Positions 7,537 through 15,803 of a DNA stretch of 64,000 nt are shown here, in pieces. The notes under the pieces were generated by a model, which saw only the letters and a list, made by a program, of their open reading frames with translations, did no database searches and was not told where the DNA came from. Each line of letters begins with the position of its first letter. Position 1 is the stretch's first letter. Origin of the DNA: Anatilimnocola aggregata (GTDB taxonomy: Bacteria; Planctomycetota; Planctomycetia; Pirellulales; Pirellulaceae); the NCBI RefSeq assembly GCF_007747655.1, contig NZ_CP036274.1, positions 3,968,001 through 4,032,000 on the forward strand. Direction: 5' to 3'. A program made the position numbers and the translations under genes.

Positions 7537-8688
7537 CTATTCCACAGCTACCAACGAGATCTTGATTGCTTTCTGCTGCTGCGATCGAGTGAGTGGATAA
7601 CGCAACACCGTCAAAGTGACTTCACTTCCGACTTCATAGGTTTCGATAATGCGGAACAAGTCATCGCTGTTCTTCACTTCTTTGCCATCTACTGCGACGA
7701 TGACATCGCCGAGAGATACGCCTTCGTCGTTATAACGGGTCGGTCGCAAGTCCGCTCTTGCGGCTGGTCCGCCTGGCACCGTGCTGACGATCAGCGCCCC
7801 TTCCAAGCCCAGACGATCCGTAATCGAATTCGCAGCGATGCGCACTCCGAGGCCGGGACGCGTTACTTTGCCATCTTTGATCAGCTGAGGAATAACTCGC
7901 TTGACGACGTCCACCGGAATTGCGAAGCCGATGCCCGCATACGCTCCTGAAGGGCTGAATATCGCCGTGTTGACGCCGATCAACTCGCCACGGCTATTTA
8001 GCAAAGGACCTCCCGAATTCCCAGGATTGATCGCGGCGTCAGTCTGAATCACTCCTTCAATCAGTCGGCCCGTGCGTGAGCGAATCTCTCGGCCGAGGCC
8101 ACTAATCACCCCTGTCGTTAATGTTTGATCGAGGCCAAAGGGATTGCCGATTGCAAAGACCTTTTGGCCGACTTCCAGGTTGGTGGAACTGCCACGCAGC
8201 AAAGCCTTCAGACGACCGGGCTCCGCTTTGATCTTTAATGCAGCTAAGTCACGATCCGGAGCTACGCCGACGATTTCTGCATCCCAACTGGATTGATCCG
8301 AAAGCGTCACCTTCCACGCGTTCCCCTGCTCCACGACATGAAAATTCGTCACGATGTGCCCATCAGAATCCCACACGAACGCGCTGCCAGTGCCGCGTGG
8401 AATCTCTGTGGCACGAAACCGCACGCTATCTTCGTCAACAGCGGATGTGGTCACATAGGCCACCGATTGGGAACTTTGTCGAAACAGGTTGATTGTTGAT
8501 TTTTCATCCTCCGCCAGGTTACCGTCGGGAATGATCGGGACAGCTGGCGCAGTCGGGGTCTGCGAGTGAAGCCACGTTCGCAAATAGGCAACAGCTAGAG
8601 CGATCAAAAGAACCGACTGCATTATTAGAATCGCGGAAGTACGGCGGGTTCGTTCCGCGGGATTTTCGGCTGAGTTGGCTGCAGGCAT
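7537..8688 (-). CDS. HtrA/DegP-type serine protease (S1C) with one PDZ domain
   Basis: 383 aa. A single membrane helix near residues 18-36 anchors the protein, with the protease outside the cytoplasm. The trypsin-like domain has an intact triad: His117 in TNFHVV, Asp147 in PDRDLAALKI and Ser225 in NPGNSGGPL. A PDZ domain follows from about residue 265 (GLGVRIAANSITDRLGL; GDVIVAVDGKEV) to the end. Family role: degradation or refolding of misfolded envelope proteins under stress. It heads a minus-strand run of stress genes including two Hsp20 chaperones. One PDZ domain makes it DegS/HhoA-like rather than DegP-like. Confidence 0.93.
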   Translation of the reverse strand: MPAANSAENPAERTRRTSAILIMQSVLLIALAVAYLRTWLHSQTPTAPAVPIIPDGNLAEDEKSTINLFRQSSQSVAYVTTSAVDEDSVRFRATEIPRGTGSAFVWDSDGHIVTNFHVVEQGNAWKVTLSDQSSWDAEIVGVAPDRDLAALKIKAEPGRLKALLRGSSTNLEVGQKVFAIGNPFGLDQTLTTGVISGLGREIRSRTGRLIEGVIQTDAAINPGNSGGPLLNSRGELIGVNTAIFSPSGAYAGIGFAIPVDVVKRVIPQLIKDGKVTRPGLGVRIAANSITDRLGLEGALIVSTVPGGPAARADLRPTRYNDEGVSLGDVIVAVDGKEVKNSDDLFRIIETYEVGSEVTLTVLRYPLTRSQQQKAIKISLVAVE

Positions 8689-8799
8689 AGATCCAGTTCC
8701 GCTGAAAATGGCGTACTTTTAAACTTGCGGCGCTAACTATATCGTGCGAAATGCGCGCCGCGGCCGCCGCAGTTTGCGAACTGGGGGAACGTTCGCGTG

Positions 8800-9603
8800 C
8801 TAGTTGACCGCAATTCGGCTGGCCGACGAGTCTCGTTGATGCTTACTACCGCGGCACCGTACAGAATAGGGATAGTCGCTCGGACTCCAATCAGGCAGGA
8901 AACTCAGCGCCGCCGCGACCGTCACGAAGAGTGCGGCTGGCAAGAGAATGAAGTAGCCCAGAGTAGCTGAAAGCGAAACGCTGATCGCGGCTCCGAAAAC
9001 AAACGCTAAGACTTTACCGCCGCGGAGCGCGGCTCCCCGCAGTGCTTTCCAGCGCTCGTGGTGGCGGCTCAATACCGCGGTGCCTAAGTGGATTCCTAGA
9101 TCGGTCATCGGGCCGGTCAAATGAGTGGTGCGAACCGCGAGCCCGGTAGTCGAGGCAACTGCAGCGTTCTGCATGCCCATCGAAAACGCGAGAATGGAAA
9201 GTAAGACGACCGGCGGCGGATCACTTGCCACGGTGCCCCCAAAAACGCCAAACCAACCTGCACCGCCGCCAATAGCCACGCCGCTCAGTAGCATCGCAAC
9301 AGCCACCAGAGGTGTTGCCCAGCGCGTGCGAGAACTGGAATTCGCTCGCAGTTGAATGGTGATGGTAGCTGCAATCGCGCCGGCTAAAAATGCGATCAGA
9401 ACTGCCGCATATTCGAAGGCCAACGCCGCGTGCCACCACTCAATGCCAAGCCTCGTCAATGTTCCTGTGACATGGGTTACAAACTGTTGACAGGTTAGAA
9501 ACGCAAAGCCATTAACAATTCCAGCTGCTGCCGACAGAAGCAGCCAGCTGGGAACGTGGCGTGGCGAGTAGATTGTTTCCGGCGTATGAAGTGTCATGTT
9601 CAT
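8800..9603 (-). CDS. DUF1275 (YoaK-like) membrane protein
   Basis: 267 aa with about six hydrophobic helices. Family-typical features are the N-terminal AAGIVNGFAFLTCQQFVTHV, GTLTRLGI, and the central LSILAFSMGMQNAAVASTTG followed by VRTTHLTGPMTDLG, the hallmark of DUF1275. The family is a putative integral membrane transporter of unknown substrate. The ATG at 9603 begins MNMTLHTPE; the alternative in-frame ATG two codons later is equally possible. It lies between the protease gene and the hemerythrin-like gene on the same strand. Confidence 0.85.
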   Translation of the reverse strand: MNMTLHTPETIYSPRHVPSWLLLSAAAGIVNGFAFLTCQQFVTHVTGTLTRLGIEWWHAALAFEYAAVLIAFLAGAIAATITIQLRANSSSRTRWATPLVAVAMLLSGVAIGGGAGWFGVFGGTVASDPPPVVLLSILAFSMGMQNAAVASTTGLAVRTTHLTGPMTDLGIHLGTAVLSRHHERWKALRGAALRGGKVLAFVFGAAISVSLSATLGYFILLPAALFVTVAAALSFLPDWSPSDYPYSVRCRGSKHQRDSSASRIAVN

Positions 9604-9625
9604 TTGGGCGCTCCGCAGAAGTCAG

Positions 9626-10120
9626 TTAGTCTCCAACTCCGAGGTCCAACCAAAAGCACTCGAAAACAAGATCGACTTCACTCGAATAGTGTCGGCGAAG
9701 CGCTGCCAGCAATTCTTCCGCTTCGCGGCGCAACCTCGCGAAGTCTGGTAGATCGCCGTTTGTCTCCAGATCCGAACTTAGCCGCCGTATCGATTGAAGC
9801 AAACGGACATGGTCGAGCCTCAGTTTTTCAACACGCATGGGGATGGAACCTTGGGCAATATCTAGTTCCGCGAACAGGCCTCTTTCGCCTTCAGCGGACG
9901 CGATGTGCCGTTGTAAGCTTTTCTCAACCTCGACCAGTTCGTTCGCTGCCCTGTTCGCCCATTCTCGCTCGCGCCCAGGGGCCGGAGATGCCAGAGCAGC
10001 CTCAAGTTGATGCATGCATTCAATCAGGTCGTCGTGTTCCAGCCGTGTCCGTTCTGAGAGTTCGACCTGGTACGAGTGATTGACAGGCAATAGTTTTTCG
10101 TTGTTTGGTTGGAGTGACAT
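9626..10120 (-). CDS. Hemerythrin-like four-helix protein (164 aa)
   Basis: I start at ATG 10120 because a strong ribosome site (GGAGG, seven bases upstream) precedes it; the frame is open further upstream to 10270 but without such support. The protein is mostly helical, with histidines and acidic residues spaced as in hemerythrin-like HHE domains: LEHDDLIECMHQLE, LQRHIASAEGERGLF, LRLDHVRLLQSI and LRRHYSSEVDLVFE. Such proteins bind a di-iron centre and sense or carry oxygen or iron. Metal binding is inferred; the match is not perfect. Its place beside Hsp20 genes fits a stress role. Confidence 0.55.
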   Translation of the reverse strand: MSLQPNNEKLLPVNHSYQVELSERTRLEHDDLIECMHQLEAALASPAPGREREWANRAANELVEVEKSLQRHIASAEGERGLFAELDIAQGSIPMRVEKLRLDHVRLLQSIRRLSSDLETNGDLPDFARLRREAEELLAALRRHYSSEVDLVFECFWLDLGVGD

Positions 10121-10370
10121 GATGTTACCTCCGTAGTAAAGGCGGGCGCTGTGTCGCGCTCGACGAGACTTGAAGTTTTCGCGCAGATCGCAATTTAGCG
10201 TCGTGCGAATCCAGATCGGAGATTTACCGTATCCCGCCAACGCGGAATCGATGAGGGCAAGGGTGGGCACGAATCACCGAAGGGAGAGTGCTACCATGCG
10301 GATCATTCATGGCACAGTGCGGTGATACAATTCTGGCCTTCGCCTCATCGATTCCAGCGGCGAAATGCAC

Positions 10371-10760
10371 TTACACGCTCTTCACAGCAATCCGTCGCGG
10401 CTGCACGCTAGGATGCTTGGGCAATGTGAGCTCAAGCACGCCGTCCTTTAGTACTGCCTCGATGCGGTCGCCGTCGATACCTTCACCCAGCGAAAAGCTG
10501 CGGTAGAAGTCGCCGATGCCGTACTCCTGCGTCCAATACTCGACCTTACCTTGACGCGGCGGGGCCTTCCCCCAGATTCGCAACTCGCCATCCTCGTATT
10601 GAATTTCGAGTTGCTCGGAGGAGACGCCTGGCAGATCACCCGTCAGATGGAAGGCGGCTTCTTCTTCCCAGATGTCAAATCGCGGAGTGTAAGTCAGCGT
10701 CGAGCGTTCCTGGTTCGTGACACGTTGTGTTTGTCGAACTTGCATGGTTGTGTTGGACAT
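10371..10760 (-). CDS. Small heat shock protein, Hsp20/alpha-crystallin family
   Basis: 129 aa. The alpha-crystallin domain spans about residues 28-120: PRFDIWEEEAAFHLTGDLPG, EIQYEDGELRIWG, FYRSFSLGEGIDGDRIEAVL and KDGVLELTLPK with the conserved A-x-x-x-x-G-V-L motif. The C-terminus RRIAVKSV supplies an I-x-V anchor for oligomer assembly. It would hold unfolding proteins in an ATP-independent way. It is the second gene of a two-gene Hsp20 unit, with about 50 bp to the upstream paralogue. Only 129 residues, so the N-terminal arm is short. Confidence 0.93.
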   Translation of the reverse strand: MSNTTMQVRQTQRVTNQERSTLTYTPRFDIWEEEAAFHLTGDLPGVSSEQLEIQYEDGELRIWGKAPPRQGKVEYWTQEYGIGDFYRSFSLGEGIDGDRIEAVLKDGVLELTLPKHPSVQPRRIAVKSV

Positions 10761-10812
10761 GATCTTTTTCTCCTGTTAACAAACGCAGTCTCGTTGAAGT
10801 CAATTTGCTCGC

Positions 10813-11250
10813 TCAGACTTTTGCGACTTCAATGCGTCGCGGCTGGCTCTTGGCCGCTTTCGGCAACGTAATGAGCAGCACGCCGTCCTTGAAGTTGGCC
10901 ATGACCTGCTCTTCCTGTACGGGTTCCGGAAGTGCGATTTGCCGCTCAAACGAGCCGAAGCCACGTTCGCGGCGGATCCACTTCCGCTGTTCGTTCTGCT
11001 CGTCGATGGAGCGCGAGCCTTGAATCGTCAGAACCTGGCCATCGGAAAGGGTGATGTTCAACGAGTCCGCAGAGAATCCAGGGAGCTCCGCTTCGACATA
11101 GTAATTCGCCTCATCGTTCCAGCCGTTCAGCGCTGGGAAAGTCGAGCGCGAGTACGACGGACGAGCTGCCCGGCTCAGTTCATCAATGAGACTGAAGGAA
11201 CGCTGCATCTCGCCCAGCAGTTCCAGCGGTGATACACGATTAAGCAACAT
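10813..11250 (-). CDS. Small heat shock protein, Hsp20 family (first of pair)
   Basis: 145 aa from ATG 11250, chosen because a GGAGGAA ribosome site lies just upstream (11256-11264 on the plus strand); the frame is open up to 11301 without such a site. The domain reads NYYVEAELPGFSADSLNITL, then RKWIRRERGFGSFERQIALP and MANFKDGVLLITLPKA, with the C-terminal anchor RRIEVAKV. The N-terminal MLLNRVSPLELLGEMQRSF is the usual aromatic arm. It is the promoter-proximal gene of the Hsp20 pair; the two proteins differ enough to be old duplicates or separate acquisitions. Confidence 0.93.
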   Translation of the reverse strand: MLLNRVSPLELLGEMQRSFSLIDELSRAARPSYSRSTFPALNGWNDEANYYVEAELPGFSADSLNITLSDGQVLTIQGSRSIDEQNEQRKWIRRERGFGSFERQIALPEPVQEEQVMANFKDGVLLITLPKAAKSQPRRIEVAKV

Positions 11251-11410
11251 GGTACATTCCTCCTTTCGAGATTGATTTGAAACGAACGAAGGCCGGCTCA
11301 CCGCAGGGGACGACCGGCGAGGTAGATACCGCTCAAGCGGTGAAGCCGGTGACCGACGGGATTTGTCAGCCGATGTCAGATTGACATTTTCATGCCTTTA
11401 ATCGGCAAGA

Positions 11411-11428
11411 AAGCAACGGCTGTGCCGA
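11411..11428 (-). promoter_or_regulatory. Candidate sigma-54 (-24/-12) promoter upstream of the Hsp20 pair
   Basis: Read on the minus strand, CGGCACAGCCGTTGCTTT contains GGCAC, five bases, then TTGC, matching the -24/-12 consensus TGGCAC-N5-TTGC except for the first base. It faces the hsp20 genes with about 150 bp to the ATG at 11250. No CIRCE element is present in this interval. No sigma-54 activator gene is visible nearby, so this is suggestive only. Confidence 0.3.
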
Positions 11429-11651
11429 ACCGATGTCGGCAAGCGAAAGGCTTTAGGCTGAAATAATTTGCGCAAAAACAACGGTTGGAGATCGCGGAGA
11501 CCATTAACACGCGCTGTCATTTTGACCGAGGGAGTTGGCTTACAGAGCCGCTACTCAAGGTCGGCCACTTGCCCTGCCGCTTGTTGCACTGGTGGGCGAA
11601 GTGGCCGGACGGTGGACACTTCGAAGCAACTTCGCACGGTCCTACTAAAAC

Positions 11652-11924
11652 TTACCAGCATCCCCGTACCCCATTCCACCGACTCAAATCCACCCAAGGA
11701 CTGCCGTCTCGACAAAACGCCACGGGATTGCTAACCGCCGAGCGGCGGGGTGCTTCCGGGATCTGCTCAGTGATTAACCGTGCACCAGTCAGATGCCCGG
11801 CAGCACAGGCGTTATTGATCGCTTCCACCCAGTGATTGTCCTTGCGGATCCGCTCCCACCGCGTGACCACACCCACGCCGCTGATGAACTCTTCGACTTT
11901 CGTCTCGGTGTTGAGCGAATTCCG
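11652..11924 (-). pseudogene. Remnant of a phage-type gene, possibly a terminase C-terminus
   Basis: Just after the left 32-bp repeat (minus-strand sense) an open frame reads NSLNTETKVEEFISGVGVVT, RWERIRKDNHWVEAINNACA and AGHLTGARLITEQ before ordinary-looking sequence runs out. The DNHW-(x)3-5-AxxAG pattern resembles the C-terminal DNHW.DCLVG.A motif of large-terminase proteins such as the one decayed at 15793-18116. No start codon or upstream domain remains. The rest of 11251-12052 holds no gene I can support. Confidence 0.3.
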
Positions 11925-11956
11925 AAATCCCGACTAGTCTGGATTTCACCGTCGCC
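11925..11956. repeat. 32-bp direct repeat, left copy, flanking ligD-ku
   Basis: A 32-bp sequence is repeated without a mismatch and in the same orientation at 15772-15803. Its first 22 bases are a near-perfect palindrome: arms AAATCC and GGATTT around GACTAGTC, with only one non-pairing position on each side. CACCGTCGCC follows. The flanking bases differ between the two copies. Confidence 0.85.
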
Positions 11957-12052
11957 CGTTCATACACCGCGTGCGATCTGACTGTCACCACGGGTATGGG
12001 GTAATTCGCCATCTGAATTGGGCCACAGTGTAGGGGCGGGAAGTCGAAGTCT

Positions 12053-14734
12053 TTAACTGTCCGCGATAGCGTTCGAAATTATGCGCCTTAAATTCCGGTC
12101 TATCTTGGGCAGCTTCTGTTTCAGCTGGAAAAACTCCTGCCAGGGATTTCGCTTAAGTGATTCCAATCGCTGTCGGGCGTTTTGTACTGTCCAGAAATCG
12201 GACGCCAGTCGTGGCGACAGTTCTTTCCAACTGATGGGCATCGAGACCGGGGCTTGGCTCTTGGCCCGAGTGGAATAGGGTGCGATTGCAGTAGAACCAC
12301 GATCGTTTCGCAGGTAATCGATAAAGATCTTTCCTCGACGGGCAGCCTTCGACATTTTGGCCACGTAGCAGTCGGGATATTCTTGCGCAAGCAGCTGGGC
12401 AATCGTTTGGCTAAACTCCTTCGCCTTTTTCCAATCAGCGCGCCTCGGTGACAAAGGGGCGACGACATGTAGCCCCTTGCCCCCAGTGAGTTTCGGAAAT
12501 GTCTGCAGATCGAGTGCGGAAAGCAGGTCACGAATCAAGAAGGCTGTTTCAACCACTTTGCTCCACGGCACATCGGGCGCGGGATCAAGATCGAACACCA
12601 GCCAATCGGGATACTCGAGACGGTCTGCGCGCGAGCCCCAAACGTGAATCTCTAGTACTCCCATCTGCGCAAGCGACAACAGGCCCGGCAGATCGTCCGC
12701 GACGAGATAGGTTACGCGCTCGTGCTTCTCGTCAATTTCAATGCGTCGCAAGGCAGCCGGCGTGCCTGCGGCAGCGTGTTTTTGAAAGAAGCACGACTTG
12801 GCTTGTCCCTCGGGACAGCGGAGCAAACTGAGCGGACGATTTTCCAAATACGGCAGCATCCAGTCCGCGACTTGCTGGCAATAACTCGCCAGATCGAGTT
12901 TCGTGAGACCTAAGTCGGGATACAAAATGCGAGCAGGATTGGTGAAGGGAAAGTCGATAGCCGATTTGGATTTGCTGGGAGAAGATTTGATAGCTTGCTT
13001 GCGAGTTGGCAGCGGATTGCTTTCTCGATCGGGAGCCAATGATTCTGGTGGACCAACGGAGCGCGCCGTTTTATCTTCACGCCTACCGAGGAAAACCGGA
13101 TGCCGCAACACGGCTTCTTCAGTCCACCCTGTGAACTGAATCTGGGCGACGAGTTGCGGTAGCACCCAGCGCACCTCGGGGCCGCGCTCGCGGGTAGGAA
13201 TCGGATCGAAGGGACACTCCTGGACAATTCTTTCGTCCAGTTCTGCGCGTAGTGATGTCAGCAGTCGGGAATCGAAACCCGTCCCCACGCGTCCCGCATA
13301 CTTAAATTTGCGTCCATGAAAATAACCGAGCAGCAACGTACCGAATCTACGATTGTCCGCAGCTGAAGCCGTAAAGCCACCGATGACGAGTTCTTCCTGC
13401 TTTAGGCATTTGATCTTAAGCCAATCGTTACTCCGACCAGATGAATAGGGGCGATCGCCGCGTTTCGAGATTATTCCTTCGAGCCCCAGTCGGCAACTGT
13501 GCGCTAAGAATGTGCTGCCGTCACCGGATAGGTGATCGCTAAAACGTAATCGACCAGCGCCTGACTTGGGCAACAGTGCTTTTAGCCGTCGCTTCCGCTC
13601 GATGAGTGGCAAGGGACGCAGATCCTCACCATTCAATTCCAGCAGATCGAAGACGTAGTAAACTAGCGGCTGTGACTCACTTCCCTGCAAAGCGTTTTGC
13701 AACGCTTGAAAGTTACTGACGCCATTTTCAGACAGCGCCACAATCTCTCCATCCAGGATCGCTGAACTTGCAGATAATTCAACGATGGCTGCAGAGATTC
13801 CAGAAAATCGGTGGGTCCAGTCAAGTCGATTGCGAGTCCAGAGCTTAGCTTCACCATTTGAGAGCGTGCAAATCAATCGATAACCGTCGTACTTGATTTC
13901 ATGTAGCCATTCATCGCCAGTTGGAACGATCGTTGCAAGTTTCGCCAATTGCGGAGCCACGCGCTTCTGTTTGCCAGAGAAAGTCGTGCCTTTGGAGTTT
14001 CGCTTTGTCGGTGCCCGCGTCTTCGCTCTCGCGGCGACTTTTGGGGCACCACGCCTCTCTTTTTCTGTAGTCCGCCGTGTCTGTCGGTATTGGGCGGGAT
14101 TGCCTTGGACGATCGTCGCGAGACTTCGTCCGGTAATGACGCTCTCCGGCGAGGAGTCAGTTAATTCCGTGCCATCTTTGTTTGCCGCAGCATCGTGGCG
14201 TTTGATCAGGAGCCAATTCTTTCCCCCCTCGCGTCCCCGGAGTTGAATCAGCCTCCAATTGCCGGAGAGCTTTTCGCCATGCAACTCGAATTCCAGGTTA
14301 CCCTTCTGGAGGGATTCGCGCGGATCATTCACTGGAGTCCAAATGCCGCGATCCCAAACGATGACTTCGCCGGCGCCGTATTCACCCGCGGGGATCGTTC
14401 CTTCGAACTTGGCGTATTCCAGTGGATGATCTTCCACAGCGACGGCTAGTCGTTTTTGTGATGGATTCAAGCTAGGCCCTTTGGGCACTGCCCAGCTCTT
14501 CAAGACGCCACCCAGTTCCAAGCGAACGTCATAATGCAGGCGTGAAGCGGCGTGCTTTTGCACTACAAACGTCAGTTTGGCGTTTCCCGCTTGTTTCTTG
14601 CGTCGTCCCGTTCCTTTCGGCTCGGCGGTCTTTCGAAAGTGGCGCTTGCGCTGATATTCGGCCAAGCTCATGGATACACCAGCGAGGGAACAAGAGTCTG
14701 CGGAAGGTTCCAAAAACTGCAGATTCAAAGGCAT
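12053..14734 (-). CDS. ligD: Multifunctional NHEJ DNA ligase LigD (phosphoesterase-ligase-polymerase)
   Basis: 893 aa. Three modules in the order PE-LIG-POL: a 3'-phosphoesterase domain at about residues 55-190 (VVQKHAASRLHYDVRLELGG), an ATP-dependent ligase from about 250 to 560 with the nucleotidyl-lysine motif EIKYDGYR and EGIISKRGD, and an AEP/primase-polymerase from about 610 with WLVFDLDPAPDVPW (catalytic Asp pair), LTGGKGLHV and a DYLRN motif. Together with Ku it repairs double-strand breaks by end joining. The ATG at 14734 overlaps the ku stop as TGATG, suggesting translational coupling; an internal ATG at 14671 (MSLAEYQRKRHF) begins the conserved part and is an alternative start. Confidence 0.95.
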   Translation of the reverse strand: MPLNLQFLEPSADSCSLAGVSMSLAEYQRKRHFRKTAEPKGTGRRKKQAGNAKLTFVVQKHAASRLHYDVRLELGGVLKSWAVPKGPSLNPSQKRLAVAVEDHPLEYAKFEGTIPAGEYGAGEVIVWDRGIWTPVNDPRESLQKGNLEFELHGEKLSGNWRLIQLRGREGGKNWLLIKRHDAAANKDGTELTDSSPESVITGRSLATIVQGNPAQYRQTRRTTEKERRGAPKVAARAKTRAPTKRNSKGTTFSGKQKRVAPQLAKLATIVPTGDEWLHEIKYDGYRLICTLSNGEAKLWTRNRLDWTHRFSGISAAIVELSASSAILDGEIVALSENGVSNFQALQNALQGSESQPLVYYVFDLLELNGEDLRPLPLIERKRRLKALLPKSGAGRLRFSDHLSGDGSTFLAHSCRLGLEGIISKRGDRPYSSGRSNDWLKIKCLKQEELVIGGFTASAADNRRFGTLLLGYFHGRKFKYAGRVGTGFDSRLLTSLRAELDERIVQECPFDPIPTRERGPEVRWVLPQLVAQIQFTGWTEEAVLRHPVFLGRREDKTARSVGPPESLAPDRESNPLPTRKQAIKSSPSKSKSAIDFPFTNPARILYPDLGLTKLDLASYCQQVADWMLPYLENRPLSLLRCPEGQAKSCFFQKHAAAGTPAALRRIEIDEKHERVTYLVADDLPGLLSLAQMGVLEIHVWGSRADRLEYPDWLVFDLDPAPDVPWSKVVETAFLIRDLLSALDLQTFPKLTGGKGLHVVAPLSPRRADWKKAKEFSQTIAQLLAQEYPDCYVAKMSKAARRGKIFIDYLRNDRGSTAIAPYSTRAKSQAPVSMPISWKELSPRLASDFWTVQNARQRLESLKRNPWQEFFQLKQKLPKIDRNLRRIISNAIADS

Positions 14735-15606
14735 CAGCCACTTTTTCGGCGTTTGGGCGCTGCCTTCCGGCGATTCGCGCTGGTCATTCGCGGACCAGCC
14801 GACTTCTTACCGCGGCGCGTGTCGTTACTGCTGACTGCGGCAACACTCTTCTTCAAGGCGTCCATTAAATTGATGATCGGCGGCTCTTCCTCAGCCGGGG
14901 CCATGACGATTTTCTTCCCTGCGACCTTCGCTTCGATTAGTTCCGTCAAGGATTCGACATAATCATCCTTGAAAGCCGCGATGCTAAACTTTGGTCGGAT
15001 AAATGCCTTGAGTAGCGTGCGTGTCAGCCTAATTTCGGCATCTTCTAGTGCTGGTGTCTCGAGTTCATCATTCAAAGCCTGTGGATGCAGCACCTCGGCG
15101 TCGAATTTAAGTGCCGTCATTGAGAGGAGGTTTTCGACGGGTCGAATCAACACCAACTCCTCGCGGCCATAGAGCACGGCCTTCGCAATTGCACACCGCT
15201 TGTCTTCCGCGAGCGACTGCTGAAGTAAAGCATAGGGCCGTTGGCCCACCGCGCCGTCGGGCAACAAATAATACGCTTTCTCGGTGTAGTAAAGCGGGTC
15301 TACCGTATCCGCTTTAACAACAGCTTCAATGTTCACCGCCCGTTCGCCCCTACTCCGCAATGCTTTCAGTTCTTTTGGATCGATCACGACGTATTGCTTA
15401 TCCGCATATTCATACGCGGAGACGATCTCGTCGTTCGGGGTTTGCCCATGTACAGGGCAGACTTTTTGATATTGAATTCGGCTGTGACATTCGCGATGCA
15501 ATTGGTGCAGGCGAATCGTATCCGCTCCGGTATTGGCAGAGTAACCTTTCACCGGAACAGAAACGAAGCTGAGCTTGAGGTAGCCTTTCCAGGTGGACCG
15601 AGGCAT
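14734..15606 (-). CDS. ku: Bacterial Ku, NHEJ end-binding protein
   Basis: 290 aa beginning MPRSTWKGYLKLSFVSVPVK, the typical Ku start (W-K-G-x-L-x-x-x-x-V-x-V-P-V). The conserved zinc-less bacterial Ku core follows: LHRECHSRIQYQKVCPVHG, YEYADKQYVVIDPKELKAL, and DPLYYTEKAYYLLPDG. The lysine-rich tail (RRGKKSAGPRM, RRKAAPKRRKSG) fits a DNA-binding extension seen in longer bacterial Ku proteins. Homodimers thread onto broken DNA ends and recruit LigD, whose gene overlaps the stop codon. ku-ligD forms a two-gene unit bounded by the 32-bp repeats. Confidence 0.95.
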   Translation of the reverse strand: MPRSTWKGYLKLSFVSVPVKGYSANTGADTIRLHQLHRECHSRIQYQKVCPVHGQTPNDEIVSAYEYADKQYVVIDPKELKALRSRGERAVNIEAVVKADTVDPLYYTEKAYYLLPDGAVGQRPYALLQQSLAEDKRCAIAKAVLYGREELVLIRPVENLLSMTALKFDAEVLHPQALNDELETPALEDAEIRLTRTLLKAFIRPKFSIAAFKDDYVESLTELIEAKVAGKKIVMAPAEEEPPIINLMDALKKSVAAVSSNDTRRGKKSAGPRMTSANRRKAAPKRRKSG

Positions 15607-15771
15607 GGATAAAACTCCGTAGGCCCGCCCCGCGGCCGAATTAAGAGCAACCGCGGAGAATAGACCGGGTCACAAGCAGGGCGAAGCTAGCAATGCAAGC
15701 ACCATGCCGAATTCGAAGCCAAAATGCGCCATTGGAAGTGATACTTGCGTCGAGCCAGTGGTTTCGCCTCA

Positions 15772-15803
15772 AAATCCCGACTAGTCTGGATTTCACCGTC
15801 GCC
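15772..15803. repeat. 32-bp direct repeat, right copy, flanking ku-ligD
   Basis: Identical to 11925-11956 in sequence and orientation. On the minus strand its first bases (GGCGACGGTGA) contain the stop codon of the decayed terminase reading frame, so the repeat begins exactly at the end of that phage gene. Its other side leads into about 165 bp of unassigned sequence before the ku start. Confidence 0.85.

Noticed and set aside
11485-11835. Plus-strand ORF between the Hsp20 genes and ligD
   Set aside because: No recognisable motif, no ribosome site, and the opposite strand holds a terminase-like remnant that fits better.
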